Source: Nocardia kruczakiae NBRC 101016
Lineage (GTDB): Bacteria; Actinomycetota; Actinomycetes; Mycobacteriales; Mycobacteriaceae
Length of the DNA: 64,000 bases
Reading direction: 5' to 3'
Assembly: GCF_001612965.1 (NCBI RefSeq)
Contig: NZ_BDBL01000025.1
Span: 1-64,000 of the forward strand
Below, piece by piece: positions 16,883 through 26,700 of this stretch. The notes beneath the pieces are model-generated. The model was not told the DNA's origin. It ran no database searches and worked only from the letters and a program-made list of their open reading frames with translations. The translations under genes and the position numbers were made by a program. Numbering within the stretch: the first letter of the stretch is position 1; every line of letters starts with the position of its first letter.

Positions 16883-18831
16883 TTCTCGACGACCGGTTTC
16901 ACGACCACGGGCGCATCGCCGAGCGCGTCCTCGAGATGCTCGACCGAATCCAGATAGGCGGGCCGCTTGTGTTCCTTGCCCTGCTGGTTCTGCGCGCCCG
17001 CCCCGGCCGCCCCCGGTGATCCCGGAGTGCCGGCCATCGGCGCGGCACCGGCCCGGCCGGTCGCGGAATCCACGGTGTTGGCACTCAACGCCGTGCTGAG
17101 CGTGCTCGCCCGCGGGAACAGCTTGGAGGCCTGCGCCAGATCGCGACTGAGCGCGGGCAGTCCCGGCACCCCGGCACCGCCGCCGGGCACACCGCCACCG
17201 CCGCCGCCCGCACCGCCTCCTGCGCCGGCCAGGGCGGACAGCGGATCCGAACCGTCCATACCCGGAATACCCAGCCCCGGAATATCGCCCAGCCCGGCCT
17301 TGGCCAACGCGTCCTGCTGCTGTTGCTGCGTCAGGGTCTGGGCAACCTGCTGGAACGCCTGCATCAACTGCTGCACGCCCTGCTGCGCGGCCGACATCAG
17401 CTGCTGGACAGCGGACATGACCTGCTGCTGTTGCTGCTGTTGCTGGGCGGCCGCCTGCTGCTGCTCCTGCTGCTTCTGCAGTTGTTCCTGCTGCTTCTGT
17501 TGTTGTTCCTGCTGTTGCTGTTGCTGCTGCTGATCCTTGTGTTGCTGCTGCTGGGCTTCCTTCTGCTGCTTCTCGAATTCCGCGGCCTGTTTCTGCTGCT
17601 GCGCCAACGCCTCCCGCTGCTGCCGGGCCGCCGCCTCCTGCGCGGCCTTGGCCTGCGCGTCGTTGGGTGTGCCGCCCGGAGTCGTACCGCCCGGCGGGGT
17701 CGAGCCACCGGGCGGAGTGTTGCCGCCCGGCGGGTTCTGACTACCGGGCGGGTTCTGACTGCCCGGGGGATTCTGGCTGCCCGGCGGGTTCTGCCCGGTC
17801 GGGTTGTACGGGTTGGCGGGAATCTGGCCGAATGCCGCGGCGGCCGCGGGCAGTACCGGCACGTGCGACGAGGACTGGTTCATCCCGAAGACATAGGTGC
17901 GCCGGAAACTGTCGCGAACGGTCTGGATCCACTGCTGCTGCGTCTTCGCGTCGGCATCGTTGTTCGGCGGCATGCAGTACTGGGTCTCGTTCAACCACCC
18001 CGAGCTGTAGACGAGCAGATCACCGGTGCCCCTGATCGCGGTGGACAGCCCCGGGATGCTCTTGCCGTAGGCCTGCACCGCCGCCACCGCGGTCTCCTTA
18101 CCCGGCCCGCTCCACTTGTCGACGGTCACCGAGTCGATCTTGTTGAGCAGATCCGAGTACACCTTGTTCACCTCGGTCGCCATCCACCACCACGTGCCCG
18201 CGTGGTCGGCGAGATTCTCGGCCACCTTGTTCACCCGGATGTAGTTGCCGACCTGGAACAGGTCGTACCAGCTCATGTAGTCGGGCGCTTCGGGACTGAT
18301 GGTCGAGGACTGGAACGACTGCAATCCCGCCTTGTTGTCCATCGCGTTGACGGGGTTCTTCAAATCGTCGGTGGTCCCCGGCACTTTCGGCGGATCACCG
18401 ATCGGGTCCAGGCCGTCGGCGTCCCACATGTAGTCCGGTTTACCGCTGACGTTGTCGAGCAGCGCGGAGTTGAAGCCGTCCATCTTGCCGTAGGCCTTGC
18501 CGGCCGCGATGAACGTGTCGATCATCTGGCCGAGGATCGTCTTGTGGTCCTCGAAGACCGTCTTCAGATCGGTGGCCTCGGTACCGAACTTCTTGCCCAG
18601 CGCGGTCCCCGACGCGAGATTCGACACCGGCGATCCGGCGGTGAGGTCGTCGGTGTAGAGCTGCAACGTCTTCAGCGCGGCGATCGTGCTCTCGGCGGCC
18701 GCGGCCACCTCCAGGGCCACATCCGGCTCGAACTTCAACGCATCCTTGCCGGACGTGTGGTTCTTCGTGTAGTCACTCAACGCCGGCCACGGATTACCCG
18801 TAGCGACGGGCGTAGTCGGATCGGGCGCCAT
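16879..18831 (-). CDS. EspB-like large WXG protein with Q-rich tail (cassette A)
   Basis: The 650-residue product has a helical N-terminal region (to about 340) with a WxG turn KWSGPGKE near residue 242. Four NPPGSQ repeats follow, then a Gln-rich coiled stretch (about 400-525), a Gly-rich linker and a charged C-terminal motif containing KRPAYLDS and DALGD. A PE/PPE-like hairpin plus an unstructured tail is the EspB layout. The protein at 39981-42953 matches it in the helical region around the WxG turn and in the last 30 residues (17 of 30 identical by eye). GAGGAG precedes the ATG. A secreted ESX substrate is the best inference; it is not EspB by strict homology. Confidence 0.6.
   Translation of the reverse strand: MAPDPTTPVATGNPWPALSDYTKNHTSGKDALKFEPDVALEVAAAAESTIAALKTLQLYTDDLTAGSPVSNLASGTALGKKFGTEATDLKTVFEDHKTILGQMIDTFIAAGKAYGKMDGFNSALLDNVSGKPDYMWDADGLDPIGDPPKVPGTTDDLKNPVNAMDNKAGLQSFQSSTISPEAPDYMSWYDLFQVGNYIRVNKVAENLADHAGTWWWMATEVNKVYSDLLNKIDSVTVDKWSGPGKETAVAAVQAYGKSIPGLSTAIRGTGDLLVYSSGWLNETQYCMPPNNDADAKTQQQWIQTVRDSFRRTYVFGMNQSSSHVPVLPAAAAAFGQIPANPYNPTGQNPPGSQNPPGSQNPPGSQNPPGGNTPPGGSTPPGGTTPGGTPNDAQAKAAQEAAARQQREALAQQQKQAAEFEKQQKEAQQQQHKDQQQQQQQQEQQQKQQEQLQKQQEQQQAAAQQQQQQQQVMSAVQQLMSAAQQGVQQLMQAFQQVAQTLTQQQQQDALAKAGLGDIPGLGIPGMDGSDPLSALAGAGGGAGGGGGGVPGGGAGVPGLPALSRDLAQASKLFPRASTLSTALSANTVDSATGRAGAAPMAGTPGSPGAAGAGAQNQQGKEHKRPAYLDSVEHLEDALGDAPVVVKPVVEK
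17724..17795 (-). repeat. 18-bp tandem repeats encoding NPPGSQ
   Basis: Four tandem copies of an 18-bp unit encode NPPGSQ in the linker of the EspB-like protein. The copies differ at wobble positions, so this is an established protein repeat, not a recent slippage tract. A Gln-rich stretch with many CAG/CAA codons lies further downstream in the gene (about 17320-17610). Confidence 0.8.
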
Positions 18832-19025
18832 CGGTCGTGCTCCTCGAATTCGGTACCAGCGGACGCTGCGCGTTCACCCCGTCGGCTACCGGCCGGAGGT
18901 CGTCCCGCACCGCGACCGATATGCCGAATAACAAGTCCCGCATCATCTTTCGAACATGCTGCGACCTGCGAGCAACACCGGCGGCAACGGCGGTTGAACG
19001 CGGGGTGAAACACCGGCGGCCAATG

Positions 19026-20657
19026 TCATCCGGCTCGCAGGGCGCCGCGCCGCTCCCGGAACCGCTGTTCGAAACCCTCGACATACACCGACGGCGCGAT
19101 CGAGGACGAGGACTGTTCCAGCACACCGTCGTCGGCGACGTAGAACACGGCCCGCCCGATCGCCACCTCGCCGGGTTCGGCGGGCACGTACACCATCCAG
19201 CCCACCGAGATCCGATCCGCGTGCAACCGATCCAGCGGATATCCGTCCGTTTCGATCCCGGCCTCGCCGAGATGACCACGCACCCGCTCGAGCGCCTCGG
19301 GTTCGGGCAGCGGCGCCGGGCCCGTCGGCGTCGCACCGGCCAGCGTGAGCTGGTTGAAAGCGCCGTCGATATCGAAGCCGCCGTCGTCGCCGAAGACGGC
19401 GACCAGGGTCTCGCGGGTGACCACATTCGCCTCGGCCGCGGCGACCAGAGTGTCCACCGCGGAGCGCAATTCGTCGTCGGCCTCGCCGTCGATCAGGCCA
19501 CCGATCACCTGCGCGACCGTGGCCGCGGTCCACACGCCCGGCAGCGCGTCGCTGAGGTGATCGGCCGACGGCGACTCGCCGCGATACCACCGCCCGTCCT
19601 CGAACCAGTAGCAGAACGACAGCAACCCGTCGCCGAAGCGCGGATTGAGCACCGAATTCGACACCCATTCCGGTGCACCGGAATACAGCCCCGGCAGCGG
19701 TGCGCCACCGTTGTAGGAGGCATCGAGCGCCGGCGCCTCCCACACCCCGCCGGAGAGCACGGCCCGGCCGCCGGGCAGGAGATACAGCGTGCTGCCGCCG
19801 CGCCGGGCGCCCTCGAACCAGCCCAGCGAGGGCAAGACGCGCGGCCCCCACTGCGATCCGGCGGCGACGAAGGCGGCCGCCATCACCGCCCACCGGCTCC
19901 ACAGCGTGGACAGATCCGGAAAGTCGTCGTCGGACACCACGGGCACCACGCCCGCGGCTCGATCGGCGCGAGCCTGCCGGGCCGCGACCGCCGGCGGCCG
20001 GGACTGCCGGTCGCCGTGCCCGATGTAGGCGCCCAGCCAGACCGGCACCCGATCGCGCGGATACGCCTGCAGATCGGCCAGATACGCCTCCGGCGCCAGC
20101 AGTTGATCGGCGGGGAACGGTTCGTCGCCGTAGTCGTAGTCCACCTGGAGATGTCCCGCGCGGTCCAACCGGACGAACAGGCGCCACCAGGGACCGCTGG
20201 CGAAGGCCGCCGACAGATCGCGGTGTTCGCGCACCAGTTCCAGGACCGACTCGGGCGGATCGGCGCGCAGCATGCGGTCCTGGTCGTCGGTGAAGACGAC
20301 CTCGCCGCCGCCGACCACCACCGTGATGGCGAAGACCGCGGTCAGCTCGTGCCAGCCCTCGGGAGCGACCGCCGCCAATTCGCGGGCGATCCCGTGCGCC
20401 AATTCCCGGGCGCGCGCCTCCGGATCCGTTGCCGACGCGACGGATTCGGTCATGTCGCCGCCCAGGGTGAAGCCCACGTCCGGTTCGTCGTCGGAGTCGG
20501 GGACCGCTCGGTCGTGCGACCGGAGATCGGCCCGGTCGTCGTGTGCGGGATCCGGTGCGGACGCCGCCGGTGTGGTGACCGGTCCGGCCGACGCCGGTGT
20601 GGCATCCGGATCGGATTCCGGTCGCGAATCCGGGTTGTGGTCATCGGGGCGGGTCAC
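19026..20657 (-). CDS. Putative two-domain immunity protein for the giant toxin-like protein
   Basis: The 543-residue product starts with an acidic, disordered-looking segment (1-80). Residues about 85-225 resemble YezG/DUF600-type immunity proteins: HELTAVF, a strand-rich core, then LFVRLDRAG and LQVDYDYGDE. A second part (about 240-540) contains LHADRISVGWMVYVP and FYVADDGVLEQSSSS, a layout seen in actinobacterial proteins beside polymorphic toxins, from memory only. It has no signal peptide or transmembrane segment. It lies 100 bp downstream of the 5,647-residue protein, the standard position for immunity genes. The start is GTG with a distant GAGGAG. The immunity role is inferred. Confidence 0.45.
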   Translation of the reverse strand: MTRPDDHNPDSRPESDPDATPASAGPVTTPAASAPDPAHDDRADLRSHDRAVPDSDDEPDVGFTLGGDMTESVASATDPEARARELAHGIARELAAVAPEGWHELTAVFAITVVVGGGEVVFTDDQDRMLRADPPESVLELVREHRDLSAAFASGPWWRLFVRLDRAGHLQVDYDYGDEPFPADQLLAPEAYLADLQAYPRDRVPVWLGAYIGHGDRQSRPPAVAARQARADRAAGVVPVVSDDDFPDLSTLWSRWAVMAAAFVAAGSQWGPRVLPSLGWFEGARRGGSTLYLLPGGRAVLSGGVWEAPALDASYNGGAPLPGLYSGAPEWVSNSVLNPRFGDGLLSFCYWFEDGRWYRGESPSADHLSDALPGVWTAATVAQVIGGLIDGEADDELRSAVDTLVAAAEANVVTRETLVAVFGDDGGFDIDGAFNQLTLAGATPTGPAPLPEPEALERVRGHLGEAGIETDGYPLDRLHADRISVGWMVYVPAEPGEVAIGRAVFYVADDGVLEQSSSSIAPSVYVEGFEQRFRERRGALRAG

Positions 20658-20757
20658 GTCGCGGTGTTCTCCTCGTTCGCGTCCAACGTCCGGCGCGGCC
20701 GGCCGTGGACATCCTCATCGGTGCGATGCTCGGTAACAGTGTGCGGTGCTGCGCTTT

Positions 20758-23700
20758 TCACCGCACGCCCCGGACTTCGGCGAAGATCTGCGTCCGGCGG
20801 GCAGGATTGTCGAGCACATCGCGAATCCACAGGCCGAGGTCGAGTTCCGGTTTGCGCCGGCGGTAGCGCACCGTGCACACCGCCAGTCCCGCGCGGGTCA
20901 CGGTGAACTCGGTATGCCGACGCCCCGCGCGCTGCCAATGCACGATGACCGCCAGATCGTCGGCATCGATCAACTGCCCCGCGACGCGCAGGAACAGCCG
21001 ATCGTCGGTGCGGAAGAAGACGAACTCCACACCATCCAGATCGCCGTACACCCCGCTGAACGGGCCCATCGGCTCGGCCGACTCGTGCAGCGACCCGGTG
21101 AGCGGATCGACCTCCGCACAACGATGACCGTTGAACTCCTGCACCAGGATGCGCGTCGGGGCGGGCGTGGGCGAGCCGGTCGGGTGTGCGTAGTGACGTG
21201 CCGGAGTGGAAGCGGAGGCCGCGTTGTTGCCGTTCGGCATCGGTGGGGGGAACGGTGGGAAACCGTTCTGCGGGAAGTTGTTCTGCGGTTGGGCCGCCGG
21301 AACCGGTTGTACCCCAAGGTGTCCCGCCGCGCCCGGCTCCGGATCACCGAGGGAGAACGGGCGATCGACCGAGAATCGCCGGTCGTGGACGTTTCCGTCT
21401 CCCGCTCCCGGATCGTATCCGGTGCCGCCGTGGCGGTTTCCATTGCCGTACCGGTCGGCATCGCCAGGGCCCTGCCCGACGCCATGATCCCGCGGGATCG
21501 CTGCGTGTGAACCGTCGGATACACGCGGTTCAGGGGCCGGCTGCTGCGGAATCTGCTGTGGGATAGCAGGTTCAGCCGTGTAAGGGATCACCCCCAGCGG
21601 TTCACCGAACGGGTTGAGCCCGGTTGCAGCGTGGTTCACATTTCGCTCGATACCCGCGCCCGGCAGCGGGAACGGTTGCGGGGCGGCATTGCCCGGGGCG
21701 ACTGCGTCCGAAAGCCACGGCGGTACCGGGATGTTCTGCTGAGCCTGCGAATTCGGCAGATGGTGGTCGTGGCCGCCATGGTCGTGATCATTTCCGTCGT
21801 GGTCGTGGCCCCCGTCATGAGCGTGATCATGCCCGTGGCCGTGCCCTCGGTGATCGCCGTGGTGATCGGGGTCGTGACCGTGATGGTCGTGATGGCCTGC
21901 GCCGGGCTGTCCCGGGCCGGGCTTTCGCGGCGGCTGATGCGGCGGCCGGTGAGGTGAGGGCGGCTGATGCGGCGGCGGCTGATGGGGGGCCGGCGGCTGA
22001 TGCGGCGGGGGCTGATGGGGCGGCGGGGTGGGTATCGGGGTGGGCGGGAGGTTGACGTCGATGGGCTTCGGTGTGTAGTCCGGCCACTCGAATTCGGCGT
22101 TGTGCGGGACGTGCGGGACCGGCGTGATGTACGGCTTGCGCGGATCGCGAGCGCGCGGGCTCGCAGTGCCCGCGTGATCGGGTTCGCCACCGTCCGGCGG
22201 TTGCTGCCCAGCACGTCGGCCGGTATCCGCGCGGCCCTCTTCTCCGGACTCGGAATCCGTTCCGTTTTCGCCCGATCCCGGCTCGCGCCGGGCCCCGCCG
22301 CGCGGTGACGCGTCATGCTCGTCGGCGCCGGAACTCTCCGTCCTCGTCTCTTCTGTGCCGTCGCCCAGGGCCGGTCTCGGTGCGTCCGTGCCATCGAGGG
22401 CGGGGCGGGCCGGATTCGGCTCAGCCGCCCGCTCATCGGGCCCGGCCGCGTCGAGGTCGTCCAATCGGCGGGTGAGATCGCCGCGCAGGCGCCGGAGGGT
22501 TTCGGGCAGTTGCCTCGGCTCGACCGCGGCTTCGGGTTCGCCGAGGCGTTCGGCCCAGGCGAAGCGCTCGCCCGGGTCGGCGGCGTCGGCGAGCTGTTCC
22601 ACGCGGCCGGCACGCAGCAGCAGATCCAGCAGCGGGTCTCGGGCGCCGGGGGCGGGCAGGGCGCGCAGCGGTCCGGCGTCGCGCGCCGCCAATTCCTTCA
22701 GTGCCGCGACCGGATCGCGCGGCAAACCCGGGAAGCGTTGCCGCGCATCGGTTTCGTTCAGAATCTCGGCGGCGCGGCGTTCGCGTGGCGAGAGCCATGA
22801 GGGGTCGGGCGCGGGTGCGTCGACCGCGTACGGAATCCGCGACATCCGCAGTGTCTTGTCGCGGTCGTGCTCGGGCGCATCGGGCGGCAGTTCGTCGGGA
22901 TGGACGGGCACGCCGTCGCGGATCACGAGATGTCCGCTCAGGCGGCGCCGGTTGGTGTCCCAGTCGTAGCCGTGCCGGGCCGCTTCGAGGTCGGCGTCGT
23001 GCCAGGTGGCGTCGTCGTGGTCGGCGAGGTATTCGGCCTCGACGTAGGCGTCGTCGAGCAGCAGCAGGTCTTCGTCGTACGGCGTGGTCCGGCCGTCGCC
23101 GTCGCCTTCACCGGTGAGCCGCAGCCAGGCGTCGGCCACGTGCGGGAGCCGGTCGTAGGTCTTCTTGACCATCCGGCCCGTCGGATCGGCGTGGTCGCGC
23201 ACCCACATCTCGTTGCGCATGAGGTGGTCCTTGACCAACTGGATGCGCTCGGTCAGTTCCGCGCGGGTGAGCGGAGTGCCGTCCGGATGCCGCGCCAGGT
23301 TCAGCGCCTCCAGCCGGGCGCCGCCGGGATCGGCGGGGTCCAGCAGCGGATCACGGGCCCGGGTCAGCAGGTCGACGATCCGGTGCACATCGGCATTGCC
23401 GGCATCGTCGGCGAATCGCCCGATCACGCGATCTGCCCAGCGCTGCACCGCATCCCAGCGCGCGACATCACGGTCCTGACGCGGTGTGGACCACTCCACC
23501 CGGTCGCGGGGCGGCACATGATCGGCGGCCGACCACGGCCGATGCGGCGGTTGCAGATCGATCCGCGGCCCGGCTCGCCATCCCTTCCAGCCGCGGAACG
23601 AGCGCACGACCGGAATCTTGCGCAGCACCGGATGATCCGGATCGAACGCGCCGTCGGGCAGCCAGGTCGTGTGCCCGCGCACCCACTCCCCGATCTCCGG

Positions 23701-26700
23701 CCGACGCTGCAGCGGACCCAGCACCCACGGGTGTTTGCGAGCCATGTCGTAGAGCTGCACCCACCGCTTCCCGATGGTGTAGAGCGCGCCGTCGAGCGGC
23801 ATGCCGTGATGGGCCTCTTCGTCCCAGCCCGGCGGCGGTTCCGGTTTCGGCCCGGGTCCCTGATGCCACCACAGTTCGGCGCGGCCGGCTTCGCTCAATG
23901 TCAGGATCTGCTCATAGCTCAGCTCCGGCCAGTGATCGGTGAGGAGCCGAAGTACCAACGGCTCCACCATGTTCTGGAACGGTTCGGCGCCGAGTGTGCC
24001 ACTGAACCCGTCCGGCATCTTCTCCTCACGCTGCCGGTACGGGATGTGGGAGTTGTCCGTACCGCCGAAGGCGGCCCATCCCTTGGGCGGCAGCCGCCAG
24101 CCGTCGACCTCCTTCTGCCAGTATTTGTCCAGCTTGGTGCCGCGCGGCAGTTCCGGCTGGTAGGCGCGGAAACCGCGGGCCTGGCCCTCTCTCGTGTCGT
24201 GCCACTGTCCGTCGGCGCCGCGCCAGCGCACCATCGTGTCGCCGGCGAACGGCAGAGTGTCCTCGCCCCGGCGGCCGCGCGCGGGCAGTCCCGTACGCTC
24301 GATCTCCACCGGCGCCATGGTCTCGACCCGCGCGCGGATCTGACCGGCGCCGTCACGATCGCCGCCCGCCAATTCACCCGTGACCGTCAGCCGATCGATG
24401 CTGGTGGCCGGATCCTTCAGCAGCGGAGCCAGATCGGGATGCCGGGCCAGCGCATCCAGCAGCGGAGCGTCGAATCGATCGTCGGCGGGCCGGCGCGGAC
24501 CGTCCGGATCGTCGGCGCGGACCGGCACGTCCGGATGGTCGAATCCGGCCCGTCCGGCGACGACGATGAAGCGGGCCGGGCGGCCGCCGGTGCCGTCCTC
24601 GCCGGGGGCACGACCGTGGTCCAGCCACACGTTCTCGCTGATCCGGCGCAATGCCGGCGTCTCATCCGTGCCCACCGCGGCCCGCCAGTGGTCGGCGACG
24701 GCATCGGGCCACGCACCGGTGAGTGCGACCCGCTCGTCGTTGAAGCGATCGATCTGGTGTTCGGCGCGCTCCACCGCTTCCTCGGCGTCGGCGAGCCGGC
24801 GCAGGTTCTCCGGGGTGCGCTGCGCTGGGTCGTCGAGGAGCCGGGACAACTCATCCCTGGTGCGGCGCAACGGTTTCGCCCGCTGCACCGCGGCGCGGTG
24901 GTCGTCGGCCACCCGGCCGAGTTCGTCGCGGACCGCCTCGGCCTGCGACGCGTCGTGGCGGGCGCCCCGCCGCTCCAGATCGTGGATCTCGCGGTCGATG
25001 GCGTCGAGCCGGTCCTCGAAATGGAACAGCCGGTCCAGCGCCTCGGCCAGTTTGTCGACGTGGCCGGTCTGTTCGCGCTCCTGCTCCGGATTGAGCTGCT
25101 CGTGCCGGGCGACGTCGGGGCTGTCCGGGCCCGCGCTGTCACTGACGTAGCGCCCGGTGTCCGCGCGCAACTGGCGCAGGGTTTCCGACCAGCGGTTGCG
25201 GCTCAGATCCACATCGCCGAACGGGTCGGCGCGATGGTCGACCTTGGTGCGCCAGAACTCGAGATCGGCTGCTACATGGGCACGTTCGCGCACCTTGGCG
25301 TCGAGTGCGGCCTGCGGGTCGGCCACCGGCGCGGTCTCCGGTCGGGGGCCGTCCGCACGCGGATCGGCGGATTCCGGCGCTTGCGGCTCGGTTCCGTTCC
25401 GCTGCGGCTGCTCGAGTTCGGCGGGTCGACGGGCGGCCGCGTCGAGTTCCGGTGGCGGCCGGTGCATGTCGTCGACCCGAACGCGTCCGTCGGCATCCAC
25501 GCGAACCTGCTGGAATACGAATTCGCCGTCGTCGCCGAGCACTGCGCGGCGGACAGCGGGATCGAGGACATGATCCGGATTCGCGCCCGGCGCCACCACC
25601 ACGAGCCGGTCCGGTGCGCCGTCGCGGCCCGGAACCAGCCGCGCCACTTCCGGTTTCGGATTCGCCGGGTCCACGGAGCGCCCGTCGGCGGCCAGCGGAA
25701 TGCCCTCGTGGCCGGCCAGGACATCGCGGGCAGCGAGTAGCGCGGCGTCGGCCGCCACCCGGTCACGCGCGGACACCAACGTCTGATCGTGCACCCGCAA
25801 CAGCCCCAGTAGGGCCTTGCCGAGCGATTCGGTCTCCTCGGCCCGCGCTTCCTCGGCGCGGCGGTCCTCGAAGAACTTCCGCAGATCGGCCCGTGGAATG
25901 TCCGCGCGGTTCCACAGTTCGTCGGCCCGCGCCCGGCGCCGGACGATCAGATCGCGTACCGCACCGGCCAGCTCGCGCGGCCGCATCCGCCACGCGTCGT
26001 CGATGCCCAGATGTTCGGCGAGCTGCACGATCTTGGCGAAGTTCTTGTCCGCCTGATCGTTTCGCCGGCCCAGCTCCGCGCCGAGGTCGCGCAGTTGTCG
26101 GCGCAACGCCCGGGTGCTCGGCTCGTGTTCGTGCTCGTCGCCGGCGATCCAGTCACCGGGACGACGCGCCGGCTCCGGCCGCGTGGCAACGGGTTCCGTC
26201 GACGCCGGATGGTGCTCGCTCACCCAGATCCGGCCGTTGTGGTCCAGTTCGAGCCGGTAGTAGACGGCGTCGAACCCCTCGGCCGCGTGCCGGACCCGCT
26301 CCCGCGCGGGCAACCGGAGCTCCGGATCGCGACCCGCGCCGACACCGACCCACCTGCCGCGTTCGCCCGGTGCGCCGTCGACCCGCATGTGGTTGGGGGC
26401 GTCGAATCGGAAGCGGCGATAGGAGACGCCGGAGATTCGCGGCCCGCGATCGTCGAAACCGGCTCGCAGCCGGAGCATCTCACGTTCGGCGGCGTGCTGG
26501 GCGGCGGCCCGGCGAGCGGATTCGTTCGCCGCCGCCGTGCGATACCGGTCCACCAGTTCGACGGTCGCGCGGCGCTGCCGCTCGGAGATGGTATCGCGAT
26601 GGTCGTTCACCGCCTCCCGTACCGCACGTTGCAGTTCCGGTCGTGACAGCCCCTCCGGGTCGACGCCGTATTCACCGGCGAGCCGCTCGAGCCGGCCCAG

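Noticed and set aside
17323..19008. Plus-strand Leu-rich frame with long Leu runs
   Set aside because: It is the reverse of the CAG/CTG-rich Gln tract in the EspB-like gene; the Leu runs come from the repeated codons read backwards.
20758..21180. NAD-glycohydrolase (TNT) domain at the end of the giant protein, by analogy with CpnT
   Set aside because: The last 130 residues are beta-rich but show no recognisable TNT motifs, so the analogy holds only for the N-terminus.
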